Below are positions 1 through 5,432 of a stretch of DNA of 6,201 bases, in pieces. The position numbers and the translations under genes are program-made. Location of the stretch: the NCBI GenBank assembly GCA_012514775.1, contig JAAYZQ010000341.1, positions 1 to 6,201 on the forward strand, read 5' to 3'. Under the pieces are notes generated by a model that had not been told where the DNA came from, did not search any database, and saw nothing but the letters and a program-made list of their open reading frames with translations. Source of the stretch: Anaerolineaceae bacterium. GTDB taxonomy: Bacteria; Chloroflexota; Anaerolineae; JAAYZQ01. Each line of letters starts with the position of its first letter. Position 1 is the first letter of the stretch.

Positions 1-2129
1 CCGGCCGTCTCGCCCCGGCTCCGGGCGCCGGCCACGACGTCGGCCGGCAGGCCGGCCGCGGCCTCGGCCAGGGCCGACTCGATGGTATCGCGCTCGTAGC
101 CCGGCTCCATAACCTGCAAAAGCTGAGCCAGGATCTCGATGGCCTGGGCGTGGCGCCCCATGCGGGTCAGGGCCAGGGCCATCTCGTACAGGTGCCACAC
201 AGCGCCCTCGTCGTCATTGAGCTCTAGCGCCACGCGCAGGGCGTCGGCCAGGTAGCGCATCGAAAGGCCGTGCTCTTCCCGGAGGCCCAGGACGAGGCCC
301 AGGTGGTGAAGCGAAAACGCCTCGCCCCCCCGATCGCCGACCTGCTGGCAGGCGCGCAGAGACTGCTGAAAGACCGCCACTGCCCCGCGGTAGTCGCCGA
401 GGCGGGAGAGGACCAGGCCCAGGTTGTGCAGGGCATAGGTCGAGCCCCACCGGTCGCCCCGCGTCAGAAAGCGGTCGCGGCTGGCCTGCAGCAGGTCGCG
501 CGCCTCCTCGTCGCGGTGGGCGGCCCAGGCCAGGGAGCCCAGGGAATAGAGCGACCAGGCCTCGCCCCAGAGGTCGCCCGCCCGCCGAAAGGCAGCCAGG
601 TTGTCCTCGTACAGCTCGGGCAGCCCGGGCGCGGGAGGCGCTGCCTCCTCTATGCCCAGCCAGCTCGCGGCCGCCAGGGCCATGGCCAGGGTGCCGCCCG
701 TGCCGGCGGCGCGCAGTCCCGCCACTCCCTCGTCGACCAGGGCCCGGAGCTTGTTCTGGTCCATGGCGCTGGCATAGAACCAGGCCTGCAACAGGCGCAG
801 GGCGGGCAAGAGCTCGCTGCCTCGCCCCTGAAAACGCTCCACGGCGACGTCAAAGGCCCTGGCGCCCTCGCGGAACAGGCTGCGCGCCTGGTAAAAGATG
901 TGCAGGCCCCCCATGGAGTCGCGGATCTGATCTTCGAGGCCCTCGTCCACGGCCCAGCGCCAGGCGCCGCGGACGTTGTCCAGCTCGTCGGCGACCTCCG
1001 TCAGGGCGAGGACCTGGTCATCACCCTTGAGGCTCGCCTCGCGGCGGGCGAGAAAGCCGGCATAGTAGGAGCAATGGCGCTGGTGGACCGCCGCCCACAC
1101 CTCGGGCTCGGCGGCAAGACGCTCGGCGGCGAACTGGCGCAGCAGCTCGTGTATCTCGTAGCGGCCGGCGGGCGAGACCGACAGGAGAGCGCGGTCGACG
1201 AGGGACTGGAGCGTGGGCAGATCGGCACCGGCCACGGCGCCGGCCGCCTCGCGGGTCAATCCGCCGCGAAAGACCGACAGCCGGCGAAAGACCTCCTGCT
1301 CGGCTGCCGGCAGGCGGTTCCAGGTCTGCTCAAAGACCGCCCGCACGTTCCGATGTCGCTCCGGGACGTTGCGCAGGGTCGTGGTCAAAAAGTCCAGGCT
1401 ACCCTGGATCTCGCGGGCCACCTCGGCGCAGGGCAGGGCGCGCAACCAGGCCGCGGCCAGCTCGATGGCCAGGGGCATGCCCTCCACCAGGCGAGAGATG
1501 GCGGAGGCGCAGCCGGCCTCGCGCTCCAGGGAAAAGCTGGCGTTCACCTGCCGCGCCCGCTCGGCAAAGAGCTGCACGGCGCTGTAAGAACCGGCTGGGG
1601 CGGCGCCCTCGCCGGGCGGAAAGGCCAGGCCGCGGACCGGGCGCACCCATTCCTCGCGCAGGCCCAGCACCTCGCGGGAGGTGACCAGGAGCTTGACGTG
1701 CGGCGCCCGGGCCAGCAGCTCGACCAGCAGTTCCCCGCCGGGCAGCAGGTGCTCCACGTTGTCGACGACGAGGAGCATCTGCCGGTCGCGGAGGTAATCA
1801 AAGAGCTGCTCCCGGGGGTCGTCGCTGCCGTAAAAGGAAAACCCAATGGCCTGGGCCACGGCGGGTCCGATGAACTCCGGGGCGGCGACGGACTGGAGGG
1901 GCACAAAATAGACTCCGTCGGCAAAATCGCCGAGCAGGGCAGCCGCGGCCTCGATGGCCAGGCGCGTCTTGCCAATGCCGCCCGGCCCGACGAGGACCAG
2001 GAGACGGCAGCGGGGATCGGCCAGCAAGCCGGCGATCTCGCCCAGCTCCTCCTGGCGGCCGACGAACGACGTGGCTTGTGCCGGTAGATTGTGCCCACTC
2101 ACGGCGGTCGTCTTGTGTTCCCCGCTCAC
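1..2129 (-). CDS. STAND-class ATPase with TPR repeats (AfsR/MalT-like), 3' end outside window
   Basis: I translated this frame by hand: 709 codons without a stop, running off the left edge. The start is a GTG at 2129 with AGGAGGG five or so bases upstream. Near the N-terminus comes the family motif TSFVGRQEEL (residues 20-29), then Walker A GPGGIGKT (48-55), Walker B LLVVDNVEHL (119-128), a sensor-like LLVTSRE (147-153) and the GMPLAIELAA motif (217-226). This order is that of NB-ARC-like STAND ATPases. Residues 520-682 look like four TPR units with a period near 40. Such proteins couple nucleotide state and partner binding to signalling, often transcriptional control. No DNA-binding or BTAD domain precedes the ATPase; a C-terminal LuxR-type HTH beyond the edge is possible. 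The visible end (LPADVVAGARSRGE) resembles the short segment that closes the TPR region in many of these proteins. Specific target unknown. Confidence 0.9.
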   Translation of the reverse strand, partial: MSGEHKTTAVSGHNLPAQATSFVGRQEELGEIAGLLADPRCRLLVLVGPGGIGKTRLAIEAAAALLGDFADGVYFVPLQSVAAPEFIGPAVAQAIGFSFYGSDDPREQLFDYLRDRQMLLVVDNVEHLLPGGELLVELLARAPHVKLLVTSREVLGLREEWVRPVRGLAFPPGEGAAPAGSYSAVQLFAERARQVNASFSLEREAGCASAISRLVEGMPLAIELAAAWLRALPCAEVAREIQGSLDFLTTTLRNVPERHRNVRAVFEQTWNRLPAAEQEVFRRLSVFRGGLTREAAGAVAGADLPTLQSLVDRALLSVSPAGRYEIHELLRQFAAERLAAEPEVWAAVHQRHCSYYAGFLARREASLKGDDQVLALTEVADELDNVRGAWRWAVDEGLEDQIRDSMGGLHIFYQARSLFREGARAFDVAVERFQGRGSELLPALRLLQAWFYASAMDQNKLRALVDEGVAGLRAAGTGGTLAMALAAASWLGIEEAAPPAPGLPELYEDNLAAFRRAGDLWGEAWSLYSLGSLAWAAHRDEEARDLLQASRDRFLTRGDRWGSTYALHNLGLVLSRLGDYRGAVAVFQQSLRACQQVGDRGGEAFSLHHLGLVLGLREEHGLSMRYLADALRVALELNDDEGAVWHLYEMALALTRMGRHAQAIEILAQLLQVMEPGYERDTIESALAEAAAGLPADVVAGARSRGETA

Positions 2130-2190
2130 TCGACCCTCCTGCACAAGGCCCTGGCCTGTGACCTGCCGGTCCTGGCCCCCTGGCAGCCAC

Positions 2191-2219
2191 AGTATAGCAC
2201 AAAGGGCCGCGAGATTCAA
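2191..2219 (-). promoter_or_regulatory. Sigma70-type promoter of the STAND ATPase gene
   Basis: On the minus strand, TTGAAT (2219-2214) and TATACT (2196-2191) are separated by exactly 17 bases, and TGC directly precedes the -10, giving an extended -10. The predicted transcript starts near 2184, leaving a leader of about 55 nt before the GTG at 2129. Confidence 0.75.
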
Positions 2220-2291
2220 GAAACAAGGCAGATTCCCGGCAAGGACGGTCGCCTTTTTATGTACGGTTGTTGCATAATCTCTTGACTACTG

Positions 2292-2364
2292 CTGGGAGCG
2301 CCGAGCGCCAGCTCGGCAGGTTGCGTGTAGAGAGAAACGCCGAGCCGGCGCTCGGCGATCCCAG
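2292..2364. repeat. Large imperfect inverted repeat (26-base arms) with nested GCCGAGC/GCTCGGC palindromes
   Basis: Arms 2292-2317 and 2339-2364 are complementary at 24 of 26 positions (mismatches G2298/A2358 and A2310/C2346) around a 21-base loop (2318-2338). Each arm also contains its own perfect 7-bp hairpin: GCCGAGC 2300-2306 with GCTCGGC 2311-2317, and GCCGAGC 2339-2345 with GCTCGGC 2350-2356. The DNA or RNA can therefore form one long stem or two short ones. It lies between two divergent promoters and no T-tract follows, so it is not an intrinsic terminator. It resembles REP/BIME-like intergenic repeats; I cannot test copy number here. Confidence 0.85.
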
Positions 2365-2412
2365 GCAACAGGACCGACTTTGCAGCAACCCTGCCCTTTT
2401 ATGTGAAATTAA

Positions 2413-2441
2413 TTGACTCTTTAACGGAAATCGGGTATAAT
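2413..2441 (+). promoter_or_regulatory. Sigma70-type promoter of the LysM/SurA-N gene
   Basis: TTGACT (2413-2418) and TATAAT (2436-2441) are 17 bases apart. The predicted start is near 2448, giving a leader of about 56 nt before the ATG at 2504. Confidence 0.8.
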
Positions 2442-2459
2442 GGGCAGTAGTGAGCCCCC

Positions 2460-2502
2460 GTGAGCCGGCCACGGCTCGCCTAAGCGGAAAGGAGTGATCC
2501 GC
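2460..2502 (+). promoter_or_regulatory. Two tandem leader hairpins; the second presents the Shine-Dalgarno in its loop
   Basis: Hairpin one pairs 2460-2467 with 2472-2479 (core GAGCCG/CGGCTC, loop GCCA). Hairpin two pairs GCGGA (2484-2488) with TCCGC (2498-2502) around a 9-base loop, AAGGAGTGA, which is the ribosome binding site. The second stem ends two bases before the ATG at 2504. Such a layout can either expose the site or limit access to the start codon; the effect is not decidable from sequence. Confidence 0.6.
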
Positions 2503-2503
2503 C

Positions 2504-3547
2504 ATGTTCAGGAGGTGGTGGCGCGTCCTGGCGACGACGCTGCTCGCCGTCCTCGTGTTACTGCCCGGCTTTGGCGCCGATGCCCGCGCCGCGCAGCTGG
2601 TCCACGTGGTGCAGCCGGATGAAAGCCTGGAAAGCATTGCCCGGCGTTACGGCATCGATCCCTCCAGGTTGGCGGAACGGAACGGCCTGTCCTGGCCCTA
2701 CGCGTTGGAGGTGGGGCAGACGCTCCTCGTCGCCGGCTATTCGGCCGGCAGCATCCCGCAACCCCGGCCCCGGCCTGCGCCGGCCCCACAAACGCCGGAC
2801 GGCCTGGCGCTCTTGCCTGTCCCTACGCAGACGCTGCAAGCCATCGCCTGGCAGGACCACACGGGTGCCAGGCTGGTGCAGTGGACGAGTCCGCTGGCGA
2901 GCCTGGCTCCGCGACCTGGCTTTGCCCTGCTGGTGCCCGTCCGCGCCCCCGGCGCCCAGCCCGAGGCGCGCCAGACGTGCATCGAATGGCCCGCCGCAGG
3001 CGAAGCGCTGGTAGCCAGGGTCAACGATTGGGGGATCGGGCTGGCAGCCTTCGAAAGGCGCTGGAACGAAGTCCTGGGCGGCTTGCGCTACGCCGGCGTG
3101 AACGTCTGGAGCGCCGAGTTTCAGGCCATCGAGCCCCAGGCACGGCGCAGTGTCGTGAACGAGATGGTCGACCAGGTACTGGTGCAGCAGTGGGCGGCGC
3201 GCACGGGAATGACGGTCAGCGCCGCCGACATCGATGCCTGGCTCCAGTCTCGCGTCAGGGCCGCCGGTGGAGAGGAACCCTTCTCGGCCTGGCTGGGCGA
3301 GACGTGGCTGACCTGGGAAGGCTATCAGCAGCAGGGATGCCACGAGCTCCTGCGCCAGGCCCTGGCCCTACGCCTCACCAGGGGCTCGCGGGACCCTGAA
3401 GTCCAGGACGAGGCGGTGGCCATATGGCTGGCGCAGCGCCGGTCAAGCTCCAGCATCGAGCTGTACGCTGCGGTAGCAGGGGCAGCGAACAACAACTGGT
3501 CGGTGGCCGAGCCAGGTGGCCGGCCTGGCGTGTCGCAGACGCCGTAG
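2504..3547 (+). CDS. Exported LysM protein with SurA-N-like chaperone domain
   Basis: This 347-residue protein starts at ATG 2504 with AAGGAG nine bases or so upstream. It opens with a signal peptide: a basic stretch (FRRWWR), a hydrophobic core (residues 8-23) and an ARA cleavage motif ending at residue 29. A LysM domain follows (about 32-77, HVVQPDESLESIARRYG), which in this family binds peptidoglycan glycans. A proline-rich linker (85-98) leads to a segment of unknown type (99-165). Residues 170-292 look like the SurA N-terminal chaperone domain: VNEMVDQVLVQQWA, then SAADIDAWL, then a late helix with GYQQQGCHELLRQALALRL. The parvulin PPIase domain that usually follows is absent; the tail (295-347) is low complexity. 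Probable role is cell-wall-tethered folding or holding of exported proteins. The domain calls are by eye; SurA-N is the less certain. Confidence 0.85.
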   Translation: MFRRWWRVLATTLLAVLVLLPGFGADARAAQLVHVVQPDESLESIARRYGIDPSRLAERNGLSWPYALEVGQTLLVAGYSAGSIPQPRPRPAPAPQTPDGLALLPVPTQTLQAIAWQDHTGARLVQWTSPLASLAPRPGFALLVPVRAPGAQPEARQTCIEWPAAGEALVARVNDWGIGLAAFERRWNEVLGGLRYAGVNVWSAEFQAIEPQARRSVVNEMVDQVLVQQWAARTGMTVSAADIDAWLQSRVRAAGGEEPFSAWLGETWLTWEGYQQQGCHELLRQALALRLTRGSRDPEVQDEAVAIWLAQRRSSSSIELYAAVAGAANNNWSVAEPGGRPGVSQTP

Positions 3548-3559
3548 GCGGCTAGTGCT

Positions 3560-4288
3560 TCAGGGAAACAGGCGGCGGGCCTTGACCTCGGCGACGGCGT
3601 CTTCGCGGTAGCGGTAGAGCTGCGCCGGCCGGCCCTCGCCACCGCGGGTCCCGCCGGTGGACTCGATGACGCCCGCCGCCAGGATCTTGCGCCGAAAGTT
3701 GCGCTTGTCCAGCTCCTCACCCAGGATGACCTCGTAGGCCTTTTGCAGCTCGCTCAGGGTAAACGTGGGCGGCAGCAGCTCGAAACCCACGGCGGTGTAC
3801 TCCAGTTTGAAGCGCAGGCGGGTCAGGGCGTAGCGCAAGATGTCGGCGTGGTCCAGGACCAGGGGCGGCAGGTCGTAGATGGACCACCAGCGCACGCGAT
3901 GCCTGGTTTCCGCGCCACACCCCGGCGCGGCCGCCACGCCCCCGGGGCCCACGTCGGCCGCCGACACGGCGGCCAGGTAGACCACGGCAATGACCGGCTC
4001 GCCGGGCACGCGCCCGGGCTGGCCAAAGGTGTAGAGCTGCTCCAGGTAGACGTCGCGCAGCCCCGCCTGTTCGTCCAGCGTTCGAATGGCCGCCGCCTCC
4101 AGGTCCTCGTCGCGCCTGATGGGGCCGCCGGGAATGGCCCAGGCCCTCCCCTCCGGCCCGGGACAGGCGAGGAGCACCTTCAGGTCATCGTCCCGCAGGC
4201 AGAATATGACGACGTCCACCGTCACCAGCGGGCGAAAACCAACCGCCTCCCCCGGCGTCCCCTCGATCGCTCCCTTGGTGTCCATCAT
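3560..4288 (-). CDS. nrtR: NrtR-family Nudix/winged-helix transcriptional regulator
   Basis: The 242-residue product has the NrtR layout: an N-terminal Nudix fold (about 20-150) and a C-terminal winged helix (about 160-240). Family signatures are VTVDVVIF (22-29), WAIPGG (50-55), VYLEQLYTFG, LRFKLEYTAVGFELLP, FTLSELQ, LDKRNFRRKIL and GRPAQLYRY. NrtR proteins repress NAD biosynthesis or salvage genes and sense ADP-ribose-type ligands; paralogues control other pathways, so the target here is open. The Nudix box (55-77) reads RTLDEQ (69-74) where active enzymes have REXXEE, so two metal-binding glutamates are T70 and Q74; hydrolysis is doubtful and a sensory role likely. The ATG at 4288 lies seven bases after the -10, with no ribosome binding site. 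The gene converges on the LysM gene, with 12 bases between stops and no T-tract terminator visible. Confidence 0.85.
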   Translation of the reverse strand: MMDTKGAIEGTPGEAVGFRPLVTVDVVIFCLRDDDLKVLLACPGPEGRAWAIPGGPIRRDEDLEAAAIRTLDEQAGLRDVYLEQLYTFGQPGRVPGEPVIAVVYLAAVSAADVGPGGVAAAPGCGAETRHRVRWWSIYDLPPLVLDHADILRYALTRLRFKLEYTAVGFELLPPTFTLSELQKAYEVILGEELDKRNFRRKILAAGVIESTGGTRGGEGRPAQLYRYREDAVAEVKARRLFP

Positions 4289-4294
4289 ACACTA

Positions 4295-4323
4295 AGTATA
4301 CCAGCAGGTGGGGGAAATGTCAA
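4295..4323 (-). promoter_or_regulatory. Near-consensus promoter of the Nudix regulator; predicted leaderless start
   Basis: On the minus strand, TTGACA (4323-4318) and TATACT (4300-4295) are 17 bases apart. Placing the last -10 base at -7 puts +1 at 4288, the A of the ATG. A small dyad, ATAC-TTAGT-GTAT (4299-4287), overlaps the -10 and the start and could be an autoregulatory operator. Confidence 0.8.
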
Positions 4324-4330
4324 ACGGACC

Positions 4331-4397
4331 TAACCCCCCAACCCCCCTTCCCGGCACGGGAAGGGGGGAGCAAGCTCCCCTCCCCTCGCAGGGGAGG
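4331..4397. repeat. Pair of C/G-rich hairpins, probable dispersed intergenic repeat
   Basis: The first hairpin pairs CCCCCCTTCCC (4342-4352) with GGGAAGGGGGG (4358-4368) around GGCAC. The second pairs CCTCCCC (4379-4385) with GGGGAGG (4391-4397) around TCGCA. Both stems are perfect. They lie between divergent promoters and have no T-tract, so they do not look like terminators. Similar 'CCTAACCCCCC...' elements are, from memory, common in Chloroflexota intergenic DNA. Confidence 0.7.
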
Positions 4398-4435
4398 ACC
4401 GAACGGGCCGGATCGGGCCGGGGGAGAGGTCGAAA

Positions 4436-4464
4436 TTGACACCGCCGTGGGCGCGTGCTATAAT
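4436..4464 (+). promoter_or_regulatory. Perfect-consensus sigma70 promoter for the riboswitch-tupBC transcript
   Basis: TTGACA (4436-4441) and TATAAT (4459-4464) both match consensus, with a 17-base spacer, and TGC before the -10 adds an extended -10. The start is predicted near 4471, giving a leader of about 248 nt. Two direct copies of CGGGCCGG (4404-4411 and 4414-4421) lie just upstream of the -35. Confidence 0.88.
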
Positions 4465-4499
4465 CGCCGCGGTTCATAAACAAGACGGACATTGCATCT

Positions 4500-4624
4500 C
4501 CGAGCCTCGCGGCCTACAGGCCACCGGGGGGTGAGCCCAGGGAGCGAGGACGGCAAGGCGTGGCTGGAAACGGCCACACCTCCCAGGGTGGAAAGGGGAT
4601 GCGCCGGCAGGGCTGCGGGCTCGG
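4500..4624 (+). promoter_or_regulatory. Moco/Tuco (molybdenum or tungsten cofactor) riboswitch
   Basis: The leader folds as a closed aptamer. A 7-bp outer stem pairs CCGAGCC (4500-4506) with GGCTCGG (4618-4624). A small hairpin GGCC-TACA-GGCC (4511-4522) follows. Then GGGGGGUG (4526-4533) pairs with CACCUCCC (4577-4584), with one G-U pair. Inside it, 4561-4566 pairs with 4571-4576 under a GAAA tetraloop. The single-stranded signatures GCCACC-GGG, CCUCCC and UGGAAAGG (4589-4596) occur in the same order in the E. coli moaA leader as I recall it. The Moco RNA motif is known to control cofactor synthesis and molybdate/tungstate transport genes; here a tungstate-type importer lies directly downstream. 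I cannot tell Moco from Tuco specificity, because the optional P3 helix is not clear by eye. Confidence 0.78.
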
Positions 4625-4652
4625 CGTCTCCTGGGAGACGCCTTTCTTTTTT
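4623..4652 (+). terminator. Intrinsic terminator, likely expression platform of the riboswitch
   Basis: A perfect 8-bp stem, GGCGTCTC (4623-4630) with GAGACGCC (4635-4642), has a CTGG loop and is followed by TTTCTTTTTT (4643-4652). Its first two bases (4623-4624) are also the last two of the aptamer's closing stem, so the two structures abut and compete slightly. It sits before tupB, inside the leader, as expected for attenuation. Confidence 0.9.
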
Positions 4653-4705
4653 CCGCACAGGGGCGCGTCTGCTGGCCGGCCGGAGGTGCAGCCTGCAAAA
4701 CAACC

Positions 4706-4711
4706 AAGGAG
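4706..4711 (+). promoter_or_regulatory. Ribosome binding site AAGGAG that decides the tupB start
   Basis: This is the only strong Shine-Dalgarno between the terminator and the conserved part of tupB. The codon at normal spacing (7 bases) is ATC at 4719; no ATG, GTG or TTG in frame lies at a usable distance downstream. Confidence 0.65.
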
Positions 4712-4718
4712 ATTCCAC

Positions 4719-5432
4719 ATCGACGAGATTGTAGGCGGCCTGGCGGAAGCCCTGCGCCTGATCGCGACGGCCGATCCGGCCCTGGTCGAGATCGTGGCGC
4801 TCTCTCTCCAGGTGTCGGGCATTGCCCTGCTGTTTAGCACCATCGTCGGCATCCCCCTTGGGGCGGCCATGGGCCTCACGCGCTTCCTGGGGCGGCGTTT
4901 TGTCATCGCCCTGCTCTACACCGGCATGGGCTTTCCGCCGGTCGTCGTGGGCCTGTTTGTCTATCTCATGCTCTCGCGCGGCGGTCCCCTGGGGGGGCTG
5001 CACTCGCCGCTCATCCCCGCGCTCTTTACGCCCGCGGCCATGATCGTGGCCCAGACCATCATCGCCTTCCCCCTGGTCGCGGGGTTCACCATGGCCGCCG
5101 TCATGGGCGTCGATCCGGCGCTGCGCCAACAGGTGCAGGCCCTGGGCGCGACACGCTGGCAGACGACGCTGGCGGTCCTCGCGGAGGCTCGGATCGGCGT
5201 CATCGTGTCGATCATTGCCGGGTTTGGCAGCATCATCTCCGAGGTGGGGGCGGTGATCATGGTCGGCGGCAACATCGAGCACAGCACCCGGGTGCTGACC
5301 ACGGCCATCGTGCTGGAGACGCGCAAGGGGAACTTTGAGCTGGCCATGGCCATCGGCGTCATCCTCCTGTCGCTCTCCTTCCTGGCCAACCTGGCCATGC
5401 TCCGCCTCCAGGGCAGGACGTTTGACGAATGA
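4719..5432 (+). CDS. tupB: Tungstate/molybdate-type ABC transporter permease TupB
   Basis: From 4719 the product is about 237 residues, the usual size for TupB. Its N-terminus (DEIVGGLAEALRLI, DPALVEI) matches the pattern of TupB proteins. Hydrophobic segments near 30-53, 62-85, 101-130, 159-183 and 207-228 are consistent with five membrane spans. The EAA-type cytoplasmic loop that docks on the ATPase is at about 132-160 (QVQALGATRWQTTLAVLAEARIG, key G143). The protein forms the membrane channel for tungstate or molybdate. The start is unusual: an ATC with AAGGAG seven bases upstream. The frame is open further up, with GTG 4686 (no well-spaced ribosome site) and ATG 4599 and GTG 4560, which lie within the riboswitch and are unlikely. 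GTG 4686 is the best canonical alternative. The last four bases overlap tupC. Confidence 0.88.
   Translation: MDEIVGGLAEALRLIATADPALVEIVALSLQVSGIALLFSTIVGIPLGAAMGLTRFLGRRFVIALLYTGMGFPPVVVGLFVYLMLSRGGPLGGLHSPLIPALFTPAAMIVAQTIIAFPLVAGFTMAAVMGVDPALRQQVQALGATRWQTTLAVLAEARIGVIVSIIAGFGSIISEVGAVIMVGGNIEHSTRVLTTAIVLETRKGNFELAMAIGVILLSLSFLANLAMLRLQGRTFDE

Noticed and set aside
270..2087. 605-codon plus-strand open frame
   Set aside because: It is codon-aligned antisense to the STAND ATPase frame, whose Walker motifs and TPRs are clear. High GC and rarity of TTA, CTA and TCA codons in the real gene explain the missing stops. Its translation shows no recognisable domain.
1544..2226. Minus-strand open frames starting at 2098 and 2226
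   Set aside because: They are in other frames of the ATPase gene and give Arg/Pro/Ser-rich translations; the true frame from GTG 2129 carries the family motifs.
2558..3343. 261-codon minus-strand open frame
   Set aside because: It is antisense to the LysM/SurA-N gene, which has a promoter, ribosome site, signal peptide and domains.
3540..3562. Bidirectional terminator between the convergent LysM and Nudix genes
   Set aside because: Only a 4-bp CGCC/GGCG stem is visible, with no T-tract on either side.
3743..4333. 196-codon plus-strand open frame
   Set aside because: It is antisense to the Nudix regulator; no ribosome site or recognisable domain.
4342..4397. C-rich hairpins as a transcription terminator
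   Set aside because: No T-tract follows on either strand, and the flanking genes diverge, so nothing needs terminating there.
4560..4718. tupB starting at GTG 4560 or ATG 4599
   Set aside because: Both starts lie inside the riboswitch aptamer and before the intrinsic terminator, and would add an N-terminal extension not expected for TupB.
4458..5282. 274-codon minus-strand open frame
   Set aside because: It is antisense to the riboswitch and tupB and has highly charged, His/Asp/Arg-rich composition typical of shadows.
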